Shown in pieces: positions 1 to 11,605 of a stretch of 64,000 nucleotides of DNA. The notes under the pieces were generated by a model. That model saw nothing but the letters and a program-made list of their open reading frames with translations. It did no database searches and was not told where the DNA came from. How positions within the stretch are numbered: the first letter of the stretch is position 1; every line of letters starts with the position of its first letter. Source of the DNA: Coleophoma eucalyptorum (Eukaryota; Ascomycota; Leotiomycetes; Helotiales; Dermateaceae); the NCBI GenBank assembly GCA_026120035.1, contig JALRME010000025.1, forward strand, positions 372,001 through 436,000. The letters are read 5' to 3'. The position numbers and the translations under genes are program-made.

Positions 1-600
1 CAGATCATCCTATAGTGTTAACGAGGCGGAGTTAAAATGTCAAAGTCTTCGTCATGATAAAGAGATACAAGAATTCTGCAATCCAGATTTATTTTTCAGG
101 TTATCATGTGAAGTTGAACCAAAGAACATGCACTAAGTTATACTTAAAGCCTCATATCTAAATAATCTCTTGGTACTTTATAATTGCCAAGAGGTAAACC
201 TAGAGCTGTCAATTGTTATGCTGCTATACTTCATATGTAGTCAGCTAAATCTAAAAATTATTTCTGATTCTTGAAAAGCAAAATGTTTTTATATGGTTTT
301 ATAAAGTTCTTAGCATGAGATCTGACACCAAGTTTCCAACTCCTGAAATACATGATTGACCAGTAGCCACTGTGCTACGGTCTTTGTCTTGGCAAAGAAA
401 ACCAAAAAAGGTCGGTTAGTCAAAGTGGATCAGTAAGTAATAGTGGCTCATCTTCACCGAAAATGGCGTAATAACAAGGCATGATCACCGCGCCAAAAGC
501 GGAAATGGAGTCTAATTCCCTTACAATCACCTGCGTATCTTCTCAATTTCGATGTTCCCAACTCCATCTCGCGAAGATGACTGAGCGACCGTTAAGAGGG
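1..600. other. AT-rich intergenic DNA
   Basis: No convincing coding region or RNA gene is seen. The stretch is AT-rich and lies downstream of the minus-strand monooxygenase gene, so its right end probably holds that gene's 3' untranslated region. Small open frames here have no recognisable similarity or codon structure. Confidence 0.5.
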
Positions 601-2366
601 CTACTCCTCCGGATAGACGTCAAACTTAAACTTGCTACCAGGGTGACTTGGCGCCAGCTTCGATTGTCCTGGGAGGCCATAGAGGTTCTCTCGTGCTGTG
701 CCTCCTGGGACAGGATAATCGCCATTCCCTAACCACCCCCTGGCCTGTAATTCCGGAAGAAGGAAGTCGATCACATCTTCCCACGCTCCCGGTACAACTA
801 CATGTCCAATATTGAACCCATCAACATCAGCACCATAAATCCAACGCTCAAGCTCATCAGAAACTGTCTTGCCTGTGCCAACCTTGTAGGCTGAGCTTCC
901 GCCAATGGCCGAAAAGTTGGCTAATGTACGCGGTGTCCAAACTGTAACTCCAAAGGGCCTTGTAATAAGCAGTTCTCGCGTCCGCTCTGGAAAGCTCGCT
1001 AGCTTAGGATCATTAACATCCGTTGGGAATTCCTCATCAAGTTCGAATTTGCTGACATCAATCCCACTTATACCAGCATACTTTGCAAGACCACCCTCGG
1101 GGATTGAGTATTTAATATATTCGTCGTACTTAGCTTGAGCCTCCTCTTCTGTGGCAGCTAGGATGGGCGTGAATGAGATGAAAAATTTAAGATCCTGTGG
1201 ATCACGGCCTTGTGATGCAGCAAGCTCCCGTGTCTTTTTGATCTTTTCACCAACAAATTCAGGTGTTGGTCCACCAATAAAGATGCATTCCGCATGTTTA
1301 GACCCAAACTTAGCCCCAGCTCTGAAAATTATCTTAGCTCGTGTCATATATGATAGGAAGAGGGTTTTTTACGTTGACATTCCTGCCTGAAAGATCACTG
1401 GCGTTCTCTGCGGACTCGGATCGACTAGATGTGCGCTTACACATTTGAAATACTCACCTTTATGGACAATCTTGCGTACTTTGCTAGGCTCGGTGTAGGT
1501 TGCTCTTTCAGCGTCTTGAACCACAGAATCATCAGCCCACGATCCCTCCCACAACCTAATTTAGTGTTAAACTTCAACCGTTTATATAATTCTAGAGCTT
1601 GAAGCCTTACTTATAAGTCAAATTCAGGTATTCCTCAGCAATTTCATATCTCTTATCATGCTCTGGAAGAGCTTTTAAGCCCATGGCTTTTGCAGCATTG
1701 TCAGACCATGAAGTTACAACGTTCTGATACTTGGAGTTAGCCACCGCAGAGAATTGCTCGAATAACGCAGTAAAACTCACCCAAGCCATGCGACCATTAG
1801 TCAAATGATCGAGGGTAGAAAACCGCTTTGCGAGAAGGAACGGCGGCTCAAATGTAGTGCAGGCGGTAATTCCAAATGCAAGAGTCTTGGTCACCATAGC
1901 CATTGCAGATATGATCTTGAAAAAAGATCAATAACAGAAGTACCCCTAGGTTTCGGGTAATAGGGGACTTACCACAAATGGATCATACATAGGCCACTGC
2001 GCACCAGAACGGATAGCAGGGTCATGGCTACCACCGTAAACATCGTGAGACCCAAAGTTGTCTGCAAGGAAGATAGCGTTGAACTTTCCCTTCTCTAATA
2101 ATCTTGCTAGATTTACCCAGTAATCCAAACCTGTCTTACTCTTACTTTGGTCTTTTGGATTTCGCCACTGCCCAACACTGGGACTTGTTAGTAACTATAT
2201 ATTTTTGTAGCTTCTTGATGCGTCAAACTTACCTAGTGTGCCCAATGCCGTTCATATCGAATGCGTTGAGGAGAATCCGTTTCTTCCCAAGTTTCTGGAA
2301 AGTCCCATCTTCTGTCCCTGTAACTTGATCCGTAACGATAGGAACATTGCGTTCTGCGGGAATCAT
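601..2366 (-). CDS. NtaA/SnaA/DszA-type FMN-dependent monooxygenase
   Basis: Predicted 496-residue flavin monooxygenase of the bacterial-luciferase-like superfamily, the group that includes nitrilotriacetate monooxygenase NtaA and DszA; such enzymes use reduced FMN from a partner reductase to oxidise xenobiotics, amines or sulfur compounds. The spliced exons are 2366-2233, 2177-1973, 1915-1781, 1723-1611, 1555-1373 and 1321-601 on the minus strand, and they join in frame. Family signatures are an N-terminal RILLNAFDMN with HTSVGQWR, then FNAIFLADNFG, the STLDHLTNGRMAW segment, KLWEGSW and the late QAGMSTAGAKFGSKHAEC block. The intron at 1724-1780 has no stop and is in frame, so it is easily read as coding; removing it restores the conserved GRMAW-NVVTSW junction. 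The start MIPAERN was chosen because it is the first Met of the open first exon. The substrate cannot be told. It lies in tandem with the FAD oxidase to its right. Confidence 0.9.
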
Positions 2367-3568
2367 GACTCCTTATTAAATTCACTAGTGAACAAACGAT
2401 GCGATTTTAAAGTTGCCTGTTCTTGCGCACTACATTTTCTAGCTGATATTATTTTGTATAGTTTATGATCCCACTCTTGGATTACTAGGAAAACAGATGA
2501 TTGAGAGTAAAGTGATTATCAGCAATGATTGCGTGCTAATACCCTCCGATTAGTGCATAGGCCCCCTCATTACGTGCTACATTCCTCGCAAAAGACTTTT
2601 GTTTTGACTAAAACTTGTTACTGATAAGTTGGACTAGTTGGATTCTATAGTGAAAAGAGAAATGGGTGTCACCTGCTTGGTTAGATAACATTTATATCAG
2701 GGCTCACTTTTAGTCATGCGTGACTTTAGTCGTTGCACCCCAAAGTACGTCGCAAATTAAATGTCGCTCATAACAAGTTCGAAAGGTAGTTCTACAGGTG
2801 GCATCATACTGTACCTATTGACACGAGTTCTCTAAATATGGCTTATACTACATAGTTTTCCATTTCCGAAAGTAAGTTCACCAGTGTATAGGCACTGTGT
2901 TATAGTTCCAACGTTCTTGTGAATATAGATGGACGATTCAAATCAAGGCGCAGGTGACCACAGGTACTTTGTCTGATAATTTGTACATAATGTTGTTGCC
3001 AAAGGCGAGTGTGGACTTGGGTAGCAGTAGTGGGCAAGCTGGGCTGCCTACAGCTAAATGAGTTTCACTGACTGGCTGGTCGGATTATTATAAAGAATTG
3101 CACGCTGGCCACCCCAATAGTCATTTAATTGGGCCGGTAGCTACCTTGAGAGAGTCACTACTGCGTTATAGTGCATATCGCTCAGCTTATCTAAGAAGCG
3201 GCGTATTAATCACCCGGAAACGGAGAACGTACCGTCGTCTTTATTTCTCGGTTCAACACCGTCGAAGTGTCGGAGCGACAATTGCTATTGGCGGTATATC
3301 TTAGAGGGGTTACATATATCCTAAATTGAGATTTACTGTAACATTGCACAGAGCGAATTAGGGCTAGCACTGTGCGGAGGTACCTTTTGGGTGATCTATC
3401 TCTCAAATTTCACAGAATCATCAAGATACACCATAACTGCAACTATTCATAGTATATCTACTTTCTCAGGGGCAGTCTAAGAGGTGCAAAAACCAATCAA
3501 ATGAGAACCTTTCTGTACAAAAAAAATACTTTAATACTTCACTTTGAATTTTCCACTTCTTCAAACTC
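2367..3568. other. Intergenic spacer between two minus-strand genes
   Basis: About 1.2 kb without a supportable gene. It should contain the promoter of the monooxygenase (right next to 2366) and the 3' end of the FAD oxidase transcript. Short frames on both strands were inspected and not recognised. Confidence 0.5.
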
Positions 3569-5439
3569 TTACACGCATATTGCCTGAGATTGAAGACCAA
3601 TGAATGTTCCTGGTTCAGGATACTGGGTACCAATCAACTCTTGCTTGCCAAATAGGAATCCACGATCAACTGTCAGATTTGCTGCAACATGACGATCGGT
3701 AGGAGGTGCATAAAGGGATGGCATCTGTGGAACGGGTTCAACAAGACATGCACGTCCATCTACTGCTACCATATGGTCGGCATTAATACCCGGGCTGACC
3801 CAGAAAGTCATGTTTGGGTCAATCTGCGATTTGATGGCGGATAATCGCGGATAATTGTCTCCCCAGAAAGCTGCTGACCAATTCTCCTGATCGACATCGG
3901 CCTGGAGTAGGAAAAAGGATTAATACCGCTCACTTTGAGAGCTTATTCACGCAGGGTTTGCGCTTACCTCGTTGATATACGTTCCCATGTCTGGAGCTAG
4001 CTCTCTAAGCCCATCAACATTTGTCGTTTCGGACTTGAAGCCCACAATAAAGACGGCAGCTTTTCTCCATCCGGGGTTTGCGGAGGTATCATTTCCAGAT
4101 CCTACTGCGAGGCCAGGTGCAGTTTGCAAGACTCCATAATTGCCTGCAGTTTGGCGGAATGCATAGGTTATATTTGGGCTTCGGAGATGTTCTGCAGACA
4201 GAAGACGACTATCGTATGGGATAATTCCACGATTACGGGGCGTGGGCAAGTTTGCTAGGGGATCAGCCAACGGTCCATATGTAGTGTCAAAAAATTCCTT
4301 GTAGTTCTGGAACTCATATGGCTTGGTCTGGAACGGCGTCATATTTGGAAAAGATTGCATCTTTGTAAGGATTGGGCCCCATACAGCGTTCGCGTTGGCG
4401 ACGCCTGAAATATTCCCGGGATGGATTGCGTAGCATCTGATGCGGCTTGGGGAGACATAATAGTAAGCACTGATGCCCAAGTCCTTTAGTTTTGGCATTT
4501 CCCCCATCAAATATGCCATAGCTTCACTAACTGGGGTGACTCCCGTCTCTGGATCTGTTGCATTTGCATCGGTGATTGTCGAGTTAATATACCAGTTGAA
4601 ACCAGTCATTGGGACTGTAGGGTAAGCTTTCCAGGTGGCTTCAACGACAACGCCAAAAGTTCCTCCACCACCGCCTCGAATGGCCCAGAAGAGATCGGTG
4701 TTCGTTACTGCATTAGCAACCCGCAGATCTCCATCAGGAGTTACAACTTTCGCTTCAAGCCACTGATCAACCCCAAGCCCATATTGAGCCGTCATGGGAC
4801 CATAACCACCATTCTGGCCCCAACCTCCTCCAATAGCCACAGTTGCTATTTTGTGTTAGCTTTAAAAATTACAAATATAGGACTATAACTACCTGAGGCT
4901 CCGCTCACTGTGAAAAGGTCCGATTGAGACACAGCATAGTTTAAGGCGAGGCCAGCAACAGCTGGACCAAAAGTCACAGCAGCTTGGACACCGGGTATTG
5001 GCGTGATGGTGTTTGGCCCAACATTATGATCTGGGCTTTCAGCCCCTTCCTCGGTTGCTGTAAAGGACTCAAGCACTCGAACACCCCGGAGTCGAGACAA
5101 GTCGATTAAAAGGCCAGAACCTGCATCGCTTCGGCCCTGCTGGTCATGGCCAGTTGTTATGACGGCAAGGCGAATATTATGAAGCCCAGCGAATTTAACA
5201 GCGGCCTGGACGTCACTGGCGCTCTCGGCTTGAAAACGATAATCGGGAATCGTGCCTCTGGCATCAGTCCCATTGGTTTTCTCAACTCCAGGAATTGCTT
5301 TTTCCCACACTTCAGGTGCTGGCCAGTCACTATCGGTATGCAGTTTGCGACATCCTGCTGGCGCTGTGGTCGAATTTTGATTGCCTCGGACCAGGGCAGG
5401 AATGCACGAAACCAGGTATAAAAGACCAGTTAGCTTCAT
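3569..5439 (-). CDS. Secreted FAD-linked oxidase, BBE/VAO-like
   Basis: A 585-residue berberine-bridge-enzyme-like FAD oxidoreductase (VAO/PCMH fold), which in fungi oxidises sugars, alcohols or secondary metabolites with oxygen as acceptor. Three exons, 5439-4893, 4845-3968 and 3901-3569, join in frame through GT-AG introns. The N-terminus MKLTGLLYLVSCIPALVRG is a signal peptide, so the product is probably secreted. The FAD-binding region contains TTGHDQQGRS with His98 at the position that carries 8-alpha-histidyl FAD in the family, and a glycine-rich IGGGWGQNGGYG segment. The second covalent anchor (a Cys in bicovalent BBE enzymes) is not seen: the SGASATVAIGGG region has Ser/Ala, which suggests monocovalent FAD. 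The C-terminal BBE region contains NWSAAFWGDNYPRL. A TATA-like element lies about 70 bp before the start codon. The substrate is unknown. Confidence 0.9.
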
Positions 5440-5508
5440 TGTATAGAAGAATGGAGAGATGATGAGTCAATAGTATGATTCTTAGGTCTTTATGGAGAAA
5501 ATCCGGTT

Positions 5509-5517
5509 CATATATAA
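5509..5517 (-). promoter_or_regulatory. TATA-like box of the FAD oxidase gene
   Basis: An ATTATATAT-type element on the minus strand sits about 70-78 bp upstream of the FAD oxidase start codon. The spacing matches TATA boxes seen before other genes in this window; function is inferred from position only. Confidence 0.4.
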
Positions 5518-5868
5518 TTTTGCAGTGCAGCTCAGTTGAGCTTGGGGTCCAGCGAACACATTTATCAGCTTTAGGTTCTAAAAATCCGCAGATTCTGGGG
5601 TAGCAATGTTTTCCGAACATGCGATCGAATCAGACCCCATAGGAGAAATTGTTTCTTAGAAAGTTAAGGAAGTACCTTGTGATCACTGCCAGATTTATAA
5701 GCATCATGTCAATAGGATTCATCTGAACTACTGTCCGAAAGTCAAACAGTGTCCATCACTTCCCAAATGACATATGATTGGCAAAAGACTCGGACTCGTA
5801 TATCAGTCAAAGCTTATACGAGCCAAGACTTGTTGCTGCCTTGCCCATGCGAAATGTGAAATGAAGTA

Positions 5869-5912
5869 ACGTACTGTACAAGCGAAAGACACAGACAAGC
5901 GAAAGACACACG
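5869..5912 (+). repeat. Left terminal inverted repeat of the transposon
   Basis: A 44-bp repeat, the exact reverse complement of 7685-7728. It begins ACGTACTGTA and contains a 15-bp direct repeat (CAAGCGAAAGACACA) twice, which may be the transposase binding sites. It retains several CpA dinucleotides, unlike the element's interior. Confidence 0.95.
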
Positions 5913-7684
5913 ATAACCGTACTACTTAGTAAGAACTCCTAAGACTCCACCACAACACCTCAATTTGAATAAAACTACTCGTAATCCTCTTCGTTAGATA
6001 CCTTAATAATGACCTAACACGTACGCGTATTATGTCTAGTCCTATCATAGTTACCATAACGTCGTGCACGTGATTCGACCCGTGGCTTCCGGCTACTACT
6101 TACTCTTGTTTCTTGCTTTACTTAATCTGTAACGTCCTTCTCGTCCTATAGCTCTTCTGCTTCTTATTGACTAAGCATTCCTCCTTGACGTAGACGTGTT
6201 TTTTTAGCTCTTCGACGTTTGCTTAGTACTTCATTTGTAGCTCGAATATTCTAAAGCTCTATTTTAACTAATACTATTTCGTATATTATTTAAGCTATAC
6301 TCTTTTCTATCTTATCGATAGCCTCGAAAATTAGAGTTAGAGAGCTATTTTGATGTCGTAAAACTCGATTCTTAATAAAAGTACTTTACGATCTAGCTTT
6401 AATTGGGTTGTTTGGTGTCTAAGATACCTAAGGTTAAGGGGTACTACTTTATAAATTTTTAGATGTTAGTATATATAACCTAATATTAAGCGTAGAAACA
6501 ACCCTTTTAGGGTTAAATGGAACTAGTCTAGTACCTCTAAAACCGCCTTGTATATTGCTCTCGGTTATTATAGTAAGATGTATAGCTCGAAAGGCTGATA
6601 GGAAGTCGTCCTTCGTAATATAGATTATATAAGCTCGTATTATTTCTTCGATTTAACGACCGTATACCTTCTTTAAAGGGCTAAAACATCTAATATCTAG
6701 TGGCTAAAGTAGATAAGATAAGTAAGGAGGTATACAAAGAGTAATAATATTGTTATCGGTATAATATTTTTCAAATTCGACCGAGTGATAGCTTTTATGT
6801 CTATCGAGGACTAAGAGGCGATAACCACTAATAGTTCGATCCCTAGTATACTTATCGAAATATCGAATCCATTCTATACCCTTCTTATTATTCGTCTAGC
6901 TATTTTTAGTTATAGCGATAACCTAGTCGGGTGGAAATCTACTATTTTGATATTATAATACAAGATGGTTTTTACCTACAACCACTACGAATAACGATAG
7001 AACCCAACTAGAGGAACTAATACCCTAGATTACTATAACCTACTCCCGATTACTAGACTGTACTCTCTTTGCCTTTACGCATCTATCTAAGCTTATAACT
7101 ACTATAGCTATTAAGATAACACCCATTATAAACCCTATCTTATCGAAGTTATAAATATCCGAGTTAATAATCCTATATTTTATAATTATGTTCTTCATAA
7201 GCTTAAACCAGCCGTAAATTATCTTTGGGTCTTCGTACTTAGCCCTCTGGTAGTCGTACTTCCGCTAGAAGCGTGTCCGAAGCTCTAGATGACGCTTAAT
7301 GAAGTTGCGTATCCAATGTGCTCCAACGTATGACGCGTCGCGTATCGCGAGAAGTTGATTTGCTATATCTTGTACGTTATAGATCCTAGGAGGGAATCCT
7401 TTAAGACCTAAGTTAAGAATATACTAAAGTAGAATAGATTCCTCTAGATTAGTTAACTTCCGTGAATTAGCTGAGATATCGCGTCGTAGTAGTATACCGC
7501 GTAATCGTCGACTAAGCTTCTGGTGGTCAATCCCAAAGAGCTTTCCTGCAGCCCGAGCACTTAAACTAGGCTTTTCCTTCAAAGCTAGGAGGGCTAGGTT
7601 GATTTTCGCTTTATCATTTTTTTGAGGTATGCCTTGTGGTAGAGAAATACCATATTAAGTAAGGAAGTCGTGTTTTCGCGTTCG

Positions 7685-7728
7685 CGTGTGTCTTTCGCTT
7701 GTCTGTGTCTTTCGCTTGTACAGTACGT
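7685..7728 (-). repeat. Right terminal inverted repeat of the transposon
   Basis: A perfect 44-bp reverse complement of the left repeat at 5869-5912, followed directly by TA. Both copies carry the same doubled 15-bp internal motif. Confidence 0.95.
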
Positions 7729-9633
7729 TACCGTTTGTACAACACAATCCGTCACTCAGGATAAAGAAGCCCTTGACTAGGACTATTCTTGGGCACACAT
7801 TTGAATCATTGTAGGTACCTACGATGCTTTTACTTTTCTTATTCTTTAAATACCTTATTGACGTAGCTACCCAGGGATAGAGTTTGTGGTAGCTATAGAA
7901 TAAGGTATTAGGGATTACTCGCTTCTCGCTTATTGAATAGAGTTGCTCAGATCACCACTTGGTTCAAGAGTGTTCAGCGACCGACTTTTAACCGCAGTAC
8001 CAATAAGGCAAACTTAAACTTAATAATAAACTTCTTCCCTCGCGCTTAGTTACATAAATAAATAAGGATTATGGATTATTACGTAGAAGTAGTCTGCTCG
8101 TTAACTATTTTAGCTGATATCATTAGAGAGTGCTATGTGCATAACTAAATATACTATCTCAATCGTAAGAATCACTATTCTCAAAGATTTTGATATCTTC
8201 ACCTTACCATCCAAACGTTTTGCAATTGAGACCATTTTTCTAATGGTTGCATTTATTGATACTGGTTATAGCAACATTGCTACGTTACATCAGGATCATA
8301 GGCATGAAAGGGTGGAAGATTACATATGCTGAGATGCTTCCAAGGGTAGATACAATGATGTCTTTATACTTCCGTTCTATTTTTTAACCATAACTCTAAA
8401 TTCCGGGAAGAATTTTGTGGAGAGCTGGTTAGGAAGATTACAAAGCCAAAGAATCTTGCCTTATACGAGATAGTCCGAGTCCCTTGACATCATCATTATG
8501 CGAGAAAGTGAAGAAGAGATCATGAAAAATAAGTCTCTTAGAAATTTTACCTTAGTGTTGAATGAGCTTATACTATAGGCCCGGCGTTGGGTCTTAGGTA
8601 AATGTATTTGGATTTCAATTTGACATATAAGGATAATCGTTGAACCCACTTCTGGACACCCATGTGTGATTCACCAATCTGAAAGGGATTTTGAGACTGA
8701 CTATAGTATGTAGCTCGTTGGCGCAGGTGTGATGTTACTGTGAGGTTCCTCGTACACGAGTGCTGGCGAAATTCTATATTGGTGATGATTGATTCTCCAA
8801 ATATTCGACTTTTTGTACGGGTGACTTTGCAGGAATTGAAACAGTTATGTCTTCCTCTAGTGTAACCTATTCCCGCATTGAAGGGATAATGACGGTAATT
8901 CTGGTGTATGTGCCCTTGGAAATAGTCATTTCTATTTTATGCACTATAGAGATTAAAATCCTGCTATGTACTTACAAGATTTCTTTACGCTCGTATACTC
9001 TAATCATCTCGCACAAGGCAGTGGCCGGGAATAGCACCAGCTGGGCCGCTCCCAATGAAGGCGAATTGTTTTACCTTGAGACTTATTTTGCGTATTTGAG
9101 TTATTGCTATGATAGTCTAAGTTAAAGACCGAAATTTGAGGTTTCAGTAAGCTTCAATTCTTGACCCAAGACGTAATGTGGAGACCAAGGAGATTGGGAT
9201 CACATGGTTGCTACAATCATGATGCTGTTTTTAGTTCCCACCACATGGGCCTCATAAGTTCATTATCATTATACGCTTGTTAAGTTACATTCGACAAAAT
9301 AAGATCATTAATACTCTGTTAGAGACTTGTGCGGCATAAAAGCCCCCACTTAATGTAAAGCATCAGAAATCGCGATATTTCAATCATTCACCATAATTGC
9401 GTGCTATAGCGACATTACAATCCACTCTTCAATCTGCCTAATGAGCGACAGCAATGTAAGATAGAAAATTTCTCTGTGGCGAAGCTTTTTCACACCAGCT
9501 AAGCTTACTGGAGTGATAGTATCAAATATGAGCCGCTTGCTTGTTGCTTAATAAGGTTAGTTTATACAGTTTCAATTACTCATTGCTCAGTAATACTATA
9601 TGCGAAGCATAGGCTTTGATATTTTCATCTACT
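7729..9633. other. AT-rich intergenic DNA
   Basis: About 1.9 kb with no supportable gene. Several open frames of 60-92 codons exist (for example 8135-8332 and 8847-9125 on the plus strand), but none shows a recognisable motif, splice-linked partner or conserved-looking composition. The left part next to the transposon is TpA-rich, as expected if RIP leaked out of the element. Confidence 0.5.
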
Positions 9634-10927
9634 TTATTCGAAATACGTTGTTTTAACCCCCTTAATGATCTCTACTTCTTTGGCTGCAAAGTCGCCCCGA
9701 GAATCGCTCGTGGCACCGAGATTGGCAACAATGCGTGCCTTGACCCACTCCCCTGCTTTCAACGGCTTACTACCATCCGACGGGATAACGGAAGTCTTGG
9801 CCACCAAGTTTAACTTCTGTAAAACTGGGGACTCTTTGAGGATCGAAAGCTCTAAGTCATCCTCTGGTCTCACCATGTACAAAACTCCAAGCCTATCAAT
9901 ATGTGCCTGATCTTTGGGCGGTGCGACTACTCTATGAATGCTGGATTTGAGATACCCACCTATAAAACAATGTCAGATAGAACTTGAATTAGGAGTTTTT
10001 ATGGTAGACCAAAAACGTACCTGTCAAGAATTGGAGAGCATCTGCAACGTTGACAGTTAATGCATCCTGTTGCAGCTTCACCCACTTCCAAGTGCCATCA
10101 GGAGTCAATACTTGCAATGCTGCTACGGGCTGGCGAAACAAAAGTGTCAATGAGCCCATATCCGAATGACTAAGGTATAATTTTCAGTCTTTGTTCCAAG
10201 TTTGGGACCATATGTGCCACTTACCCTTTAAGCCACAAGCCACCAAGCTTCTCGTTCTCCTCTTCTGTACGATGGTAATACTTCATATATCGCAAGTGGT
10301 CACCACTCGAGGCTTCATATCTGTGACTCTCTTTGAAATGATTCTCGTTCTCAAGACCTAGAACAAGAGCAAAGAGAACCAAGAGTTTCTCGACAATATT
10401 GAAATGGATAACAGTAGAAAAGTGCTTGATCTCATCCCAATGTTGCTTTATGGATTGCGGGTGATCCAAGTGAGAGTTTTCGGCTGTAAACTTTGGAACA
10501 TTGTAGATTTCAAAGTTATCACGGATGCCAGGAAACACCTCTCTAGTCCCCGCTGGCTTGAAGCGATTGTAATCTCCATTTTCGAGGTCGGCTCTATATG
10601 TCAACTTTTCTTCTAAAGGAAGAGACAGAACTTCGTGGCCGATTTTCAAATTGACGATCGATCTCTTCTCGAGTTAGGCCGAAGTTTTTCCCATAAAAGA
10701 ACCTTGGGCGAGGGTTAAAATATTACTCTTACAAGGACATGGAAATGCGCATCGAATAGAACCTTACCAACTTTTTCAATAGCCTCAGATAGTTCCTTTG
10801 CCAACTGTTCTTTACCACCAAGTTCATCGAATTTTGATAGATCTAAAGTTGCAAGATCTGCCCAGTCCAAATCCTCTGATGTCTCTTTCGCCTGTTTATA
10901 TATGGTAGCGGACTTGATCGCGGTCAT
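9634..10927 (-). pseudogene. 2-oxoglutarate/Fe(II) oxygenase, IPNS-like, with frameshifts
   Basis: Isopenicillin-N-synthase-like dioxygenase gene, broken near its 5' end. Exon 1 runs 10927-10768 and ends in ...SEAIEKVG. The next exon (from 10702) encodes the family segment FFYGKNFGLTREEIDRQFE, but in a frame one base off from exon 1; joining at the GT-AG sites gives a TAA within a few codons. At 10643-10646 a run of four A (minus strand) appears to hold one base too many, and the frame shifts back to give IGHEVLSLPLEEK. Everything after that is intact: a 10221-10649 open stretch, then exons joined by GT-AG introns carrying the iron ligands GHSDMG (HxD) and SSIHRV (distal His), and RLGVLYMVRP for 2-oxoglutarate, ending at 9634. 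The substrate is unknown. It is divergent from the MFS gene at 11606, which suggests a former or present shared promoter. A sequencing error at the homopolymers is the main alternative to true pseudogenisation. Confidence 0.75.
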
Positions 10928-11605
10928 TGTAGCGGCAGAGATAGGTAGTACTGTTAAAGCTTTGGCAGCGCAGAAAACTCAATACTGTGAAGCATCCGTG
11001 TCAAGATAAGTGATCATATCCCACTGCTGGATATTTCTAGTAAGAGCTACTAGATAGATGGATGGCAAAATTGGAAAGATCGAGCCCTTGTTGCCTCCAA
11101 AGAGCAATTATAGCTAGATCACCCATTTCAGAAAGCTAATCCCAGTACAAGACCCACTTGCGATGAGCTCATAAAGCTGAAAATGACACAAGTGCTCGCT
11201 TCACGCTGTATTTCCAGTGTTTATTCTATATTCTCAGGGGGGCATATTATATGTAGAAAGAGTGTAACACTAAGAGTACCGAGGTGAAGAGCTTATGAGG
11301 CAGAGGCTAGCAAGCAATGACTCGCAAATACGCTCGGCGGAATTTTAGTCCCTAGCCTGAAACGAATCTCCTTCTTGAATACGAATGGACCGTAGATTGA
11401 TAAACAATCACTTGCAAACTGCAAGAAGTAAATACTCTAAATCATCTGGATTCAGAAATTTTACAAAGTGGGGCGAAGTATTCTTGCAATAACCCACCCC
11501 GGTTCTAGTGCACTATATAACATTTGGTCTGCGCTACCATATCAGCAGTGCAGTTCTCTAAATTTTTGTCTCTGAAAACTCTTAGAACTTAGTCCGACTC
11601 CAGTC
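10928..11605. promoter_or_regulatory. Divergent intergenic promoter region, oxygenase / MFS permease
   Basis: A 678-bp spacer between two start codons pointing away from each other. It contains a TATATAA element at 11514-11520 serving the MFS gene. No coding feature was seen. A shared regulator for the two genes is plausible but not shown. Confidence 0.5.
11514..11520 (+). promoter_or_regulatory. TATA box of the MFS permease at 11606
   Basis: TATATAA lies 86-92 bp upstream of the start codon, a normal distance for a filamentous ascomycete TATA-type promoter. Confidence 0.5.

Larger units (their letters stand above)
5869..7728 (-). mobile_element. Decayed Fot1/pogo-like (Tc1-mariner) DNA transposon
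   Basis: A complete 1,860-bp element bounded by perfect 44-bp terminal inverted repeats and flanked by TA on both sides (5867-5868 and 7729-7730), the target-site duplication of Tc1/mariner elements. The minus strand holds the remains of a DDE transposase: an N-terminal helix-turn-helix region reading INLALLALKEKPSLSARAAG and LFGIDHQKLSRRL, then NFIKRHLELRTRF and RKYDYQRAKYEDPK, all typical of Fot1-family transposases. The frame is broken by several stops (for example Gln codons turned into TAG), and the conserved FDETGF motif reads FDKIGF. CpA and TpG are strikingly rare and TpA very common between about 6,000 and 7,600, which is the RIP signature. The element is therefore non-autonomous and dead. 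Confidence 0.9.

Noticed and set aside
601..1390. Plus-strand frames opposite the NtaA-type gene
   Set aside because: They mirror the exons of the minus-strand gene, whose spliced product matches a known family along its full length.
5869..7728. CRISPR-like or satellite array
   Set aside because: The only repeats are the paired terminal inverted repeats and their internal 15-bp motif; the element is a DNA transposon.
8135..9125. Small genes in the AT-rich spacer after the transposon
   Set aside because: Frames are short, lack splice partners and motifs, and have composition like the non-coding flank.
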